The notes beneath the pieces are model-generated. The model worked only from the letters and a program-made list of their open reading frames with translations. It did no database searches and had not been told where the DNA came from. The position numbers and the translations under genes were made by a program. Positions 52,855 to 63,216 of a stretch of 64,000 nt of DNA are shown one piece after another. Each line of letters begins with the position of its first letter. Position 1 is the first letter of the stretch. This DNA comes from Solirubrobacterales bacterium (lineage in GTDB: Bacteria > Actinomycetota > Thermoleophilia > Solirubrobacterales > Solirubrobacteraceae). The stretch lies in contig CANJIV010000002.1 in the NCBI GenBank assembly GCA_947474595.1, forward strand, positions 205,522 to 269,521, written 5' to 3'.

Positions 52855-54378
52855 ATGAACACCACCGTCTCGGCAAGACCTGCCTCCGACATCAACCCCC
52901 AACGTTGGCTATCGCTAGCGGCGCTGTGCGTCCTTACCGGACTCGTCTGGCTAACGGCAACCGACATCTCAATCGCACTACCGACGATTGGCCAAGCGCT
53001 CGGCGGCTCCATGGACAGCCTTCAGTGGGCCGTAAATGGCTACTTCCTAGCCGGCTCGCTGATCGTGCTTGGCGGGCGGCTCAGCGACATGAAGGGACGC
53101 CGCAAGATCTTCATCATCGGCGGCTTTCTGCTGATCCTCGGCTCTGTCGTTTCCGGCAGCGCAGGCTCGACCTCTCAGCTGGTGATCGGCCGTGTGATCG
53201 AAGGCGTTGGCGCTGCGGCGATCCTGCCTTCGTCACTGGCGATCGTCGCCGTCCAGTTTCCTGAGAACGAGCGCGCCCGAGCGATCGCGATCTGGATCGC
53301 TGTGGCCTGGGGCTGTCAGGGAATCGGGCCACTGATCGGCGGCGGACTGATCCAAGCCTTCGGCTGGCAGGCGATCTTCTGGATCAACGTTCCGCTCGGA
53401 ATAGCGGCGATCTGGCTGGTGCTAAAGACGACGCCCGAGACCTTCAACACGCGCGAGGGAGCGAAGCTCGATATTCCTGGTGCGGCCGTGCTGACATTAG
53501 CGTTGATCTTGCTCTCCTACGGACTAGTTGAGTGTGACTCGGCGAGCCTGCCGACGGTATTTCTCTACTTTGGTGGCTCGGCACTGCTGTTTGCCCTGTT
53601 CGTATCCGTCGAGTACCGCGCCAGCGAGCCGCTCGTGCCGCTATCGGTCTTTCGCCGACCGGCTTTTATGGGCGCCGTATCGGCCAATCTCTTAGCCAAC
53701 ATCGTCTTTTCGGCGGTGATCTTCATCATGGCGCTCTACCTTCAGGTCGTGATGGGCTACGGCGCGTTAAAAGCTGGCGCCCTGCTCTTGCCGGCGACCC
53801 TCGTGGTGCTAGTCGTCAATGTTCTCGGAGAGCATCTAACCCAGCGCCAGATCTACCGACTCCCAATCGCGCTGGGGATGGTCATTCTTGGCGCTGGCTG
53901 CCTCTTCCTCACCGGCCTCGGGGGAAGCTACGCCTCGCTGCTGCCTGGCTTCATCTTGGTCGGGGCTGGGATCGGTCTGCAGATCACACCTGCCGCAGAG
54001 CTTGCCGTTGGCTCGTCGGGGGCGGGCGAGGGCGTCGCCTCTGGGGTCTTTAAAGCGATGAGCATGATTGGCGGCTCGCTCGGTGTTGCAATCGCCACGG
54101 CGCTGTTCCAAGGATCGGCCCTGAGGGTGCTCAACGACCCCGCCAATACCGCCGCGCTGGCTGGCGATTCAACCAACGACCTACTTGACGTGCTGGTCGG
54201 TTCAATCCCTACCTCGACACTCTCTCAGGGTGCTTTGAGCGTCGTTGACCACGCCTTCGACAACGGCGGCAACGCAGCTATGTTTTTCTGCGTAGCCGTT
54301 TCAGTTATCGGTGCAGGACTCGCGGCGGTCTTACTGCGCGGAGCTAAGACCGACAGCCAGATCGCCGACTCCTCTTGA
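52855..54378 (+). CDS. MFS drug:H+ antiporter, DHA2 (14-helix) type
   Basis: This encodes about 507 residues from ATG 52855; an ATG at 52789 would overlap the divergent channel gene. It has 14 hydrophobic segments, motif A GGRLSDMKGRRKIFIIG and the DHA2 start (LTATDISIALPTIGQALG). EmrB/QacA-like exporters remove drugs or metabolites. No regulator is next to it. Confidence 0.92.
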   Translation: MNTTVSARPASDINPQRWLSLAALCVLTGLVWLTATDISIALPTIGQALGGSMDSLQWAVNGYFLAGSLIVLGGRLSDMKGRRKIFIIGGFLLILGSVVSGSAGSTSQLVIGRVIEGVGAAAILPSSLAIVAVQFPENERARAIAIWIAVAWGCQGIGPLIGGGLIQAFGWQAIFWINVPLGIAAIWLVLKTTPETFNTREGAKLDIPGAAVLTLALILLSYGLVECDSASLPTVFLYFGGSALLFALFVSVEYRASEPLVPLSVFRRPAFMGAVSANLLANIVFSAVIFIMALYLQVVMGYGALKAGALLLPATLVVLVVNVLGEHLTQRQIYRLPIALGMVILGAGCLFLTGLGGSYASLLPGFILVGAGIGLQITPAAELAVGSSGAGEGVASGVFKAMSMIGGSLGVAIATALFQGSALRVLNDPANTAALAGDSTNDLLDVLVGSIPTSTLSQGALSVVDHAFDNGGNAAMFFCVAVSVIGAGLAAVLLRGAKTDSQIADSS

Positions 54379-54384
54379 TCTCTG

Positions 54385-54411
54385 GCCGCTACTGCGGTGG
54401 GTAGTTGCGGC
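54385..54411. terminator. Bidirectional terminator-like hairpin between convergent transporters
   Basis: GCCGCTACT and AGTTGCGGC form a stem of 5+3 pairs with one T-T mismatch and a nine-base loop, in the 44-base gap between the convergent MFS gene stops. Confidence 0.45.
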
Positions 54412-54422
54412 AGTTACGCTGA

Positions 54423-55682
54423 CTAGGCAGCGACAAGCGCCTCTTTGGGTCCTCGCTGGCTAGGCAGCATTAGCGACAGTAGCCCTGCTGCGACGACGAA
54501 CGCCGCCGATGCCCATAAGCAGGCCGTAAGGCCCTGCCACTGGTAGAGCAGTCCCGAGAGAAGCGTCCCCAACAGTCTCCCGGCGGCGTTAGCCATGTAG
54601 TAGAAGCCGACGTTCATCGCGACCTTGTCGCCGTGAGAGTAGGAGAGGATCAGGTAGGAGTGCACGGCAGAGTTGACCGCGAAGATGACGCCGAAGGCTG
54701 TGAGGCCAACGATGATCACCACCGTCTGGTTGATCTCAGCGCTCAAGGCGATAGCGATTGCCGCTGGAAACAGGGCCAATACAAAGGCGATCACTGCTGC
54801 CGTCCGGCCGTCTGGCTCGCCGCCGCCGCCCGCCGCCGCCCGGCCCACGAACTTCGGTGCGCCAGCCTGCACGGCGCCGTATCCGATAACCCAAACGGCT
54901 AAGAACCCACCTACCTCCCAGAAACTCCAGCCGAGCACTGTCGAAAGAAATACTGGGAGACCGATCACAAACCAAACATCACGCGCCGCAAAGAGAAAGA
55001 TTCTTGCCGCCGCCAGCACGTTGATCGCTCGGTCGTGGCTAAACATATGGCGAAACTTTGCCGTTGTGTCAGCCCTCCCCAGCCCACCATCCATCAACAT
55101 GGCGCAACCGATCAGAGCCGTCAGCACAATCGCCGCGAGGATTAACAGCGCGGCCTGAAAGCCAACCACCGTCAAAAGCAACCCGCCGAGGAAGAATCCG
55201 ACTCCTTTAAGCGCGTTCTTGGAGCCAGTCAGAATCGAAACCCAACGGTAAAGAGCACCTTCGTCGCCCCCGCCAACGACCACCTTGACGGCACTCTTAC
55301 TGCTCATCTTCGCCAAGTCCTTAGCGATCCCTGAGAGCGCCTGAGAGACCATCACGTAAGCCACCACCAGCCACGCTTCGGGAACTAATCCCAGCATGCA
55401 GAGCGCAACTATCTGGAGGCCAAGGCCGCAAAAAAGTGTGAACTTGAGCCCGAATCGCGCCGCGAGCCAGCCGCCGATCAGGTTGGTGAAGATCCCGAAT
55501 ACTTCATACAAAGCAAACACTGCCGCGAGCTCAAATGGCGTATAGCCGAGGCTATAAAAGAAGAAGAGGACGAGGATTCGACTGGCCCCATCGGCGAGCG
55601 TGTTAGCCCAGTAGGCGCCAGTCACTAAGACGTAGTTGCGCAGATCGCCACTCGGCGCTGGGGTGATCGCAGCCGTCACCAT
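54423..55682 (-). CDS. arsJ: ArsJ-like organoarsenical/organophosphate MFS exporter
   Basis: This 419-residue MFS protein matches ArsJ closely in pattern: SRILVLFFFYSLGYTPFELA, GIFTNLIGGWLAARFGLKFT, QALSGIAKDLAKMSSKSAVK and LILSYSHGDKVAMNVGFYYM. ArsJ exports 1-arseno-3-phosphoglycerate made by a partner glyceraldehyde-3-phosphate dehydrogenase; no such gene is adjacent here. It follows the phosphate symporter-like gene by 14 bases on the same strand, so both are in one operon. Arsenate detoxification linked to phosphate uptake is a reasonable inference. Confidence 0.87.
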   Translation of the reverse strand: MVTAAITPAPSGDLRNYVLVTGAYWANTLADGASRILVLFFFYSLGYTPFELAAVFALYEVFGIFTNLIGGWLAARFGLKFTLFCGLGLQIVALCMLGLVPEAWLVVAYVMVSQALSGIAKDLAKMSSKSAVKVVVGGGDEGALYRWVSILTGSKNALKGVGFFLGGLLLTVVGFQAALLILAAIVLTALIGCAMLMDGGLGRADTTAKFRHMFSHDRAINVLAAARIFLFAARDVWFVIGLPVFLSTVLGWSFWEVGGFLAVWVIGYGAVQAGAPKFVGRAAAGGGGEPDGRTAAVIAFVLALFPAAIAIALSAEINQTVVIIVGLTAFGVIFAVNSAVHSYLILSYSHGDKVAMNVGFYYMANAAGRLLGTLLSGLLYQWQGLTACLWASAAFVVAAGLLSLMLPSQRGPKEALVAA

Positions 55683-55696
55683 CGCCGCGGGAAGGA

Positions 55697-57169
55697 TTAG
55701 CCCGGCACGGGCCGCGGGGCTAAGGCCTCAATTTTGGCGCCTGAGATCTCCTCAAATGATTTGCCCAACGTCTCTATGCGGAAGGCGCGCGTGATCAGCA
55801 TGGCCACCAAACAGACGCCCGCGAGACCAAGCAGCAGCACACTGGACCCCACCTCGGCGAGCAGGATCGGGAACATGAATACCCCAATCGCTGCGCCCAG
55901 CTTGGCGCTAGCGGCCGCAAAACCGTGACCGGCAGCTCTTATCTCAGACGGATAGACCTCCGCCGGCAGCGCGTAAGTGGTGGCATTTGGTCCCGCGTTC
56001 ATGAAGAAGTTAAAGAATGCAAAGCCGATCAAGACAAGCGTCAGATGGTCCTCCCCACCGCCCGGCAGTCCGTCTGCGATGCTAAGAATTCCCAGCGCCA
56101 CAGCCATCATCGCGAAGCCGACTAGCTGGAGCGGGATCCGTCCAACGCGATCAACTAACAAGACCGCGAAGAGGAATCCCAGCGGCAAGAAGATGTCGAG
56201 TACAGCAGTAGCGGCAGTAGCACTGATGTCATCTGAGAGAAAGTTTGTATTGGACCCCTTGACCGCGATCGCCGCTAACAACGTCGGCGTAAAGATGCCA
56301 ACCCCGTAGGTGGCGATGTCCATTAGAAACCATGGAACGGCGGTGAAGATCGTGCGTCGAATCATTCCTGCCTTAAACAGTGCAGGCTGTAGGAGCGCGC
56401 CGAGACCTTCCGAGCTAGCCTCCGTTTGGCGACGATCTTGGTCGGTCACCTCAACCGACACACCTGCGAGCCCTTCGGTGATTTCCACGGCCTCCGCTTC
56501 GCGCCCATTCTGAGCCAACCAGCGCGGGCTTTCGGGAGTATTTCGGCGCACGAAGATGATCAGCAAGGCAGGTAGCGCGCCGAAGCCAAGCATTACCCTC
56601 CAAGCGATATTGATCTCCTCGTGGGTAGCGTTGCCGGCAGTCTTCTGAGCGAATGCCAGCAAGACGACCAACCCGACGACTGCTGCGAGCAAGATGCCGG
56701 CGGCCTGCAGGCTAAAGGCGCCCACCAGCCACCGTCCGCGGGCTTTCTTGGGGAGAATTTCGGCCAGGTAGCTAGCGGCAATTGGATAGTCGAGGCCAAT
56801 CGCTACGCCGACCATGAAGCGGAAAAAGATAAGCAGCCCGATCGAGGGAGCAAAGGCGCAGGCCAGCGAAAAGATCACGAACAGCCAAAGGTCGAAGATG
56901 AAGATCCGCCGACGACCAATCTTGTCCGCTAACGGACCAAGCAATCCAGCCCCGAATATCGCACCTACGATCGCTGCCGCCGAGACTAACCCGAGCGTTG
57001 CCGAGCTTAGGTTGTACTGCTCTTGGATCAACGGATTGACAATCCCAATAATGAAAAAGTCGAATCCGTCGAGCAGGATACCGAGCCCAGCCAGCAGCCA
57101 AAAACGCTTATGACGGCGGGTCATCGGGGCGTCGTCTAGTGCTTTGCCTAGCCCTATTGGTGGTGTCAT
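55697..57169 (-). CDS. MFS transporter, phosphate:H+ symporter (PHS)-like
   Basis: This encodes about 490 residues from ATG 57169 (57124 is also possible; no good ribosome-binding site at either). There are twelve helices. PHS-family-like features are VGVAIGLDYPIAASYLAEIL, WFLMDIATYGVGIFTPTL and NAGPNATTYALPAEVYPSEI followed by RAAGHGFAAASAKLGAAIG, as in Pho84-type phosphate symporters. Sugar-porter motifs (RWLAQNGREAEA) are also partly present, so phosphate is likely but not certain. It is co-transcribed with arsJ. Confidence 0.82.
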   Translation of the reverse strand: MTPPIGLGKALDDAPMTRRHKRFWLLAGLGILLDGFDFFIIGIVNPLIQEQYNLSSATLGLVSAAAIVGAIFGAGLLGPLADKIGRRRIFIFDLWLFVIFSLACAFAPSIGLLIFFRFMVGVAIGLDYPIAASYLAEILPKKARGRWLVGAFSLQAAGILLAAVVGLVVLLAFAQKTAGNATHEEINIAWRVMLGFGALPALLIIFVRRNTPESPRWLAQNGREAEAVEITEGLAGVSVEVTDQDRRQTEASSEGLGALLQPALFKAGMIRRTIFTAVPWFLMDIATYGVGIFTPTLLAAIAVKGSNTNFLSDDISATAATAVLDIFLPLGFLFAVLLVDRVGRIPLQLVGFAMMAVALGILSIADGLPGGGEDHLTLVLIGFAFFNFFMNAGPNATTYALPAEVYPSEIRAAGHGFAAASAKLGAAIGVFMFPILLAEVGSSVLLLGLAGVCLVAMLITRAFRIETLGKSFEEISGAKIEALAPRPVPG

Positions 57170-57319
57170 CGCTTGCACGGTCTCGTTGAGGGTTACAGAA
57201 TAAGCATCGAGCGCAAGTGCCTTAACGACAGTTTCACAAGGCGCAAATCCGGCTGGATTCACTCGCCGTCTATAGCTTTCGCGCTTGCATGCTACCGGCG
57301 AAATCGCCACAGTTGTGAG

Positions 57320-57592
57320 ATGACACCAACAGATCCACCTGACCCGACCTTAGAAGACAACCCCGACCCAGCTCAGGCCCAGTATGAGAGCAGCGAAGAG
57401 CTGATCGCGATGCGCAAGCAGGAGCGGGAGCTAGAAGCCACTGAAGTGGGGCTTGAGGAGAAGCTCAAATCCTTCGCCGCCGACGTAGAGACAACCCGTA
57501 AGGCCGAGGAGGCCGAGTACTCCAAGACCCACTGGCGCCAGCCGCGAGAGACTCCGGCACCAGACGAGACTGGCGACGCGGGCGACAGCTAA
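57320..57592 (+). CDS. Small acidic coiled-coil protein
   Basis: This encodes 90 residues from ATG 57320. The ends are Pro/Asp-rich and disordered; the middle (about 27-65, IAMRKQERELEATEVGLEEK) is charged and probably coiled coil. No known family. It is divergent from the PHS-like gene; no strong ribosome-binding site. The downstream gap (57593-57709) contains a short GGTTAG/CTAACC hairpin near 57690 but no clear terminator. Confidence 0.5.
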   Translation: MTPTDPPDPTLEDNPDPAQAQYESSEELIAMRKQERELEATEVGLEEKLKSFAADVETTRKAEEAEYSKTHWRQPRETPAPDETGDAGDS

Positions 57593-57709
57593 GCGACCGT
57601 TGGGCAGGCGACGCTCCCGGGGAAGCCCATCCCAGTCGCCAAAAGATCGTTTTCGCGGGGGGGTGTGCGCACTTACCCTGAGATATTCATGGTTAGGGAG
57701 CTAACCCCC

Positions 57710-59287
57710 CTAGACGGGCACTACGCCAGACCTCTTCCAAGGTCGCTGGACTCGCTTTCCTTCAGCCATCTCTAGTGCCCGACAGATCGTCGGGCGAGTC
57801 TCGCGGGGATCGATCACGTCGTCGATCATCCCGTTCTTGGCGGCTATATAGACATCTATTACCTGTCGATAGGCGGCGACAAGCTCTGCCTTCTTGGCCA
57901 CCGGATCATCGGCTGCCTCGACCTGCTTGCGCATCACAATTTCAACGGCTCCCTCTGCCCCCATCACGCTGATCTCTGCGCTCGGCCAAGCGACGATCAA
58001 GTCGGGCTCAAAGGCCTTGCCGCACATCACGTAATAGCCGGCTCCATACGCCTTGCGCAACACGATCGTGATCTTGGGCACGGTCGCGTTAGAGACCGCG
58101 TAAAGCATCTTTGCGCCGTGACGGATGATCCCTGCAGCCTCCACCTTGGTCCCGACCATGAAGCCGGGAACATCTTGGAGGAAGACCAGCGGCAGCCCGA
58201 AGGCGTTGCAGAGATTGATGAAGCGAGCGGCCTTGTCGGCGGAGTCGATATCGATGATCCCACCGAGCTGGCGCGGCTGATTGGCGACGATCCCGACCGG
58301 CCGACCACCGAAGCGCGCAAAGCAGGTAATCATCGTCTTAGCCCACTGAGGCTTCATATCGAAGTAGAGACCGTCGTCAACGATCCGAGATATCACCTCG
58401 TACATGTCGTAGGGCTTACGGTTAGATTCCGGCAGAACGTCAAGCAGCTCTTCATCGCAGCGGTCGATTGGATCAGCAGTATCCAGCCGCGGCGGCGGCT
58501 GCTCACAGTGCGACGGCATAAACGAGAGGTACTGGCGGATCCGCTCGATGCACTCCTCATCCGAGGCAACCTCTAGATCGCCCACGCCAGACTTACGGCA
58601 GTGCACGCGCGAGCCACCTAACTCCTCTTGAGTCACATCCTCTCCAACCGCAGCGCGCACTAGGTGCGGCCCTGCCAACGCCATCGAACCGCGCCCCTTA
58701 ACCATCGGTACGAAGTCCGCTAGGCCAGGAATGTAGGCAGTCCCTGCCGCACACGGCCCCATTAACGCGGCGATCTGAGGGATTACGCCGCTCATAATCA
58801 CCTCTTCTCGGAAGAGGTGTCCCGAGCCAGCAAAGAGCGATCCGACGGCCTCTTGGATACGTGCGCCAGCGCTATCGAGCAGCCAGATGAAAGGCATCCT
58901 CTTAGTCAACGCAAGATCGCGCAGACGAGTGACTTTGGTCTCTCCGCTCATCCCCATCGAGCCTGCCATGACCGTGAAGTCATAGGCGCAGAGGGCGACC
59001 ATCCGACCGTCGACTTTCCCGTAGCCGGTGATCACTCCGTCGGCAGCAGCCTGCTTATCCTCTAGGCCGCGAACTGAGTAGTGAATGCCAGCGTGGACGC
59101 CAAGTTCAGTGAAGGTTCCTTCGTCAATCAGGAGCGCGATCCGCTCGCGGGCTGTGAGTTTGTCTTGCTCGTGCTGGCGGTCGATCTTCTCCTGCCCGCC
59201 TCCGAGATAGGCGGCGGCACGCCTTGCGTGGAGGTCCTCCACCAGTGGGCGCAGGATGCTCTGGCTCTGCTGTTCGGGCATGGCCAT
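57710..59287 (-). CDS. Acyl-CoA carboxylase beta subunit (carboxyltransferase)
   Basis: This encodes 525 residues from ATG 59287, preceded by GAGAGGAA; a longer start at 59362 would overlap the previous gene. Family motifs are DKLTARERIALLIDEGTFTE, LDSAGARIQEAVGSLFAGSG and LVFLQDVPGFMVGTKVEA, with the C-terminal PSAEISVMGAEGAVEIV. The protein transfers carboxyl from biotin to an acyl-CoA such as propionyl-CoA or methylcrotonyl-CoA. The biotin-carboxylase alpha subunit is not in the window. It is downstream of an enoyl-CoA hydratase on the same strand (49 bases). Confidence 0.93.
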   Translation of the reverse strand: MAMPEQQSQSILRPLVEDLHARRAAAYLGGGQEKIDRQHEQDKLTARERIALLIDEGTFTELGVHAGIHYSVRGLEDKQAAADGVITGYGKVDGRMVALCAYDFTVMAGSMGMSGETKVTRLRDLALTKRMPFIWLLDSAGARIQEAVGSLFAGSGHLFREEVIMSGVIPQIAALMGPCAAGTAYIPGLADFVPMVKGRGSMALAGPHLVRAAVGEDVTQEELGGSRVHCRKSGVGDLEVASDEECIERIRQYLSFMPSHCEQPPPRLDTADPIDRCDEELLDVLPESNRKPYDMYEVISRIVDDGLYFDMKPQWAKTMITCFARFGGRPVGIVANQPRQLGGIIDIDSADKAARFINLCNAFGLPLVFLQDVPGFMVGTKVEAAGIIRHGAKMLYAVSNATVPKITIVLRKAYGAGYYVMCGKAFEPDLIVAWPSAEISVMGAEGAVEIVMRKQVEAADDPVAKKAELVAAYRQVIDVYIAAKNGMIDDVIDPRETRPTICRALEMAEGKRVQRPWKRSGVVPV

Positions 59288-59336
59288 CAGTTCCTCTCTT
59301 GTTCGGACTATTTCTAAGTCAGCCAGAGGCCGGCTC

Positions 59337-60140
59337 TTACTGACCAGTCCATTCGGGATCACGCTTATCGAAGAATGCCTTCACGCCCTCTTGAACGTCA
59401 TCTGTAGAGAAGGCGATCGTCAGCTGCCCATGAAGGTATTCGAGCGCATCTGCCAAGGCCATATCTTGCTGACGGTACATCGCGTCCTTGCCAAGCCTCA
59501 TCAAGATCGGCGACTTCTTGGCCAACCGCGTAGCCCAGTCTTGCACCGCAGAGTCAAACTCATCGCTTGAGACGACGCGGTTTACGATGCCGATCCGCTC
59601 TGCCTCCTGTGCGCTGATCTGGTCGCCGAGTAGCAGCAGCTCGTTAGTCTTCTTGCGTCCGACGTTGCGGTAGATCAGCGCCATGATCATGAAAGGGAAG
59701 ACTCCGACATTGATCTCTGGCGTGCCGAAGCGCGCCCCGTCTTTGGCCACAATCAGGTCGCAGGCGAGCGCGATACCGAGCGCACCGGCTAGGACATGGC
59801 CGTTGGCGGCGCAGATCGTTGGCTTACCGAGGGCGCCGATCAGATGAAAGAGGCGCGGGAAGCGTTCAGATCCGAAGTGCTTGTGTACCAATGGCGTTTC
59901 GGCAGCGAAGCTGGCGAGGTCGGCGCCGGAGCAGAAGACCGTCTCGTGGCTTGAGGTCAGGACGACACAACGGACCTTGTCATCATCACGAGCCGCCGTG
60001 AAGGCGCCGATCAGGTCGTCAAAGAGGGCGTTAGAGAGAGCGTTGCGCGTCTCAGGCTGGTTGAGCGCGATCGTTGCCACTCCTGCATCAGAGACGGAGT
60101 ACAGAACTGTGTCGAAATGAGGAGTTTCGTGGTTTGTCAA
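59337..60140 (-). CDS. Enoyl-CoA hydratase/isomerase family protein
   Basis: This 267-residue crotonase has the oxyanion-hole segment VFCSGADLASF and the catalytic Glu in FGTPEINVGVFP. The other usual Glu is replaced: VLAGALGIALACD has Gly where hydratases have Glu. It may act as an isomerase or have altered activity. It is co-directional with the carboxyltransferase and divergent from the acyl-CoA dehydrogenase, suggesting a shared acyl-CoA degradation pathway. Confidence 0.88.
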   Translation of the reverse strand: MTNHETPHFDTVLYSVSDAGVATIALNQPETRNALSNALFDDLIGAFTAARDDDKVRCVVLTSSHETVFCSGADLASFAAETPLVHKHFGSERFPRLFHLIGALGKPTICAANGHVLAGALGIALACDLIVAKDGARFGTPEINVGVFPFMIMALIYRNVGRKKTNELLLLGDQISAQEAERIGIVNRVVSSDEFDSAVQDWATRLAKKSPILMRLGKDAMYRQQDMALADALEYLHGQLTIAFSTDDVQEGVKAFFDKRDPEWTGQ

Positions 60141-60381
60141 CGTGGCCTTTGGTAATTGTGCGGACGTGTTCCTAACCAGAGTGACGGATTCGACGACCCT
60201 GCGTCAAGCTCGCAACAGACCCACCATCTGCCGTGAGGCCGCTGCGCGAGCAGACGCTCGCTCAATGGGCCTGACACACTCCCTATTTCGACATATGCGA
60301 GCGACGATCGCTCCTATAGTTTGTCGAACCGATTACCTCCACTACCATCTTGTGAGTGATTCCGAGATAGAGGATATGCCC
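60141..60381. other. Divergent intergenic region of the acyl-CoA genes
   Basis: This 241-base region separates the hydratase and dehydrogenase genes and should contain both promoters. GCGAGC-AGAC-GCTCGC at 60246-60261 can form a six-pair hairpin. A plus-strand reading frame extends from 60142 into the dehydrogenase gene, but the encoded sequence does not look like a dehydrogenase N-terminus. I see no operator resembling the one at 50230. Confidence 0.4.
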
Positions 60382-61572
<1,191 letters not shown>

Positions 61573-61579
61573 GAGTCAG

Positions 61580-62761
61580 ATGGATGCCAAGGGGCTACCG
61601 GCGAACCCCTCAGGGCGCCAGATCACGCCGCCGTTTAGTCAAGAGCACGCAGAGCTGCGCGATTCGCTGCGGCGCTTCGTCGCGACCGAGCTGGCGCCAC
61701 ACGCCGACGACTGGGAGCGCGACCGTTGGTTCCCCAACGACTGCTTCACGCGAATGGGCGAGCTCGGCTTCTTTGGCCTCAGCATGCCGATCGCACTCGG
61801 CGGTCAAGGTGGCGACATGCTCCACGAGGCAGTCCTCGCCGAAGAGCTTGCTGCCTGCGGATCGGCTGGGGTCGCCGCGGGGCTCGGAGCGCATGTCGCG
61901 ATCGCCACTCCCCCGGTTTGGAAGTTCGGAACCGACGATCAGCACGAACGCTACGTGCGTCCCTCCATCGCCGGAACCAAGATCGCCGCGCTGGGGATCA
62001 CTGAGCCTCATGCCGGCTCCGATGTAGCCTCGCTGCGGACAGTGGCGAGCAAGGTTGATGGTGGCTGGAGCGTAACCGGCGAGAAGTGCTACATCACCAA
62101 CGGCGTGCGCGCCGACTTTGTCGTGATGGCCGTCAAGACATCGGCCGACGGCGGCCACGGAGGGATCTCATTCCTGATCGTCGACACCGACCAGCCCGGC
62201 TACCGCACATCCAAACTGGAAAAGATGGGCTGGCACGCCTCCGACACGGCACTGATCGCGCTCGACGAAGTATTCGTCCCCGACGAAAATCTGCTCGGGG
62301 GAGTCAACGAGGGGTTCAAGCTGATCATGGCCAACTTCCAGTGGGAGCGACTGATGATGGCTCTCGGGTCCGTCGCCGCAATGCAGCTGGTCTTCGACAA
62401 GACGCGGCTCTATGCGGCAGAGCGGCAGGCCTTCGGTCGCAAGATCGGCAACTTCCAAGCGATCCGCCACAAGTTCGCTGAAATGGCAACGACGATCGAA
62501 GTCGACCGCGCACTGACCTACCAAGCGCTGCGCCTTTTTTACGACGGCCATGACGCCACGCGCGAAGTGACGATGGCGAAGCTAAAGACGCAGCGCGACT
62601 GCTTCGAGGTTGCCGACCAGTGCCTGCAGATCCACGGCGGCGCGGGGTACATGGTCGAGTACGGGATCGAGCGCGCTGTGCGCGACGCCCGGCTCGGCCC
62701 AATCGGCGGCGGCACCGACGAGGTAATGGCCGAGATATTAGGGCGTAGTATGGGCCTATGA
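61580..62761 (+). CDS. Acyl-CoA dehydrogenase 2
   Basis: This encodes 393 residues, a paralogue of the preceding gene (starts seven bases after its stop). Motifs are LGITEPHAGSDVASL, GEKCYITNGVRADF and IHGGAGYMVEYGIERAVRD; the probable catalytic base is E256 in FQWERL, with GGGTDEV at the end. The last four bases (ATGA) overlap the acetyltransferase gene, so they are coupled. The two dehydrogenases may differ in chain length or form a heteromer. Confidence 0.93.
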   Translation: MDAKGLPANPSGRQITPPFSQEHAELRDSLRRFVATELAPHADDWERDRWFPNDCFTRMGELGFFGLSMPIALGGQGGDMLHEAVLAEELAACGSAGVAAGLGAHVAIATPPVWKFGTDDQHERYVRPSIAGTKIAALGITEPHAGSDVASLRTVASKVDGGWSVTGEKCYITNGVRADFVVMAVKTSADGGHGGISFLIVDTDQPGYRTSKLEKMGWHASDTALIALDEVFVPDENLLGGVNEGFKLIMANFQWERLMMALGSVAAMQLVFDKTRLYAAERQAFGRKIGNFQAIRHKFAEMATTIEVDRALTYQALRLFYDGHDATREVTMAKLKTQRDCFEVADQCLQIHGGAGYMVEYGIERAVRDARLGPIGGGTDEVMAEILGRSMGL

Positions 62762-63216
62762 GTACTTCTGTAGAGATCAAGCTCGCCAGCGAAGACGACC
62801 TCGAGGAGCTACTGCCGTTGATGCGCGGCTACTGCGACTTCTACAAGGTCGCGCCCTCCGATCAAGCCTTAATCGCACTCAGCCGCGCGCTGCTGGCCGA
62901 CCCTCAGCACGAAGGCGTTCAGCTGATCGCCCGGGCCGATACCGGCCAAGCAGTCGGCTTCGCGACGGTCTACTGGACCTGGCATACGCTAAATCCTGGG
63001 CGCCTCGCCGTGATGAACGATCTCTTCGTCAGTAAACAGGCCCGCGGCACAGGAGTAGCCGACGCGCTGATCCTCGCCTGCGCTGACGAGGCCCGCCGCC
63101 ACGGCGCACTCTCACTCGACTGGCAGACAGCGAAAGACAACGCCCGGGCGCAGAAGGTTTATGAGCGCGTCGGGGCCGAGCGCTCGGAGTGGCTTGACTA
63201 CTCGCTGGCACTTTAG
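62758..63216 (+). CDS. GNAT acetyltransferase
   Basis: This encodes 152 residues. The GNAT acetyl-CoA site is visible in NDLFVSKQARGTGVADALI, and SLDWQTAKDNARAQKVYERVG gives the terminal strand/helix. It is similar to small-molecule or protein N-acetyltransferases; substrate unknown. It overlaps the dehydrogenase by four bases and the convergent kelch gene by four. Confidence 0.88.
   Translation: MSTSVEIKLASEDDLEELLPLMRGYCDFYKVAPSDQALIALSRALLADPQHEGVQLIARADTGQAVGFATVYWTWHTLNPGRLAVMNDLFVSKQARGTGVADALILACADEARRHGALSLDWQTAKDNARAQKVYERVGAERSEWLDYSLAL

Noticed and set aside
57222..57243. TTAAC and TTCAC 11 bases apart upstream of the PHS-like gene as a PHO box
   Set aside because: Only one good unit, and it faces the small acidic gene rather than the transporter; too weak to call.
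60142..60381. N-terminal extension of acyl-CoA dehydrogenase 1
   Set aside because: The encoded residues are unlike any dehydrogenase start and would occupy the divergent promoter region; ATG 60382 is well placed.
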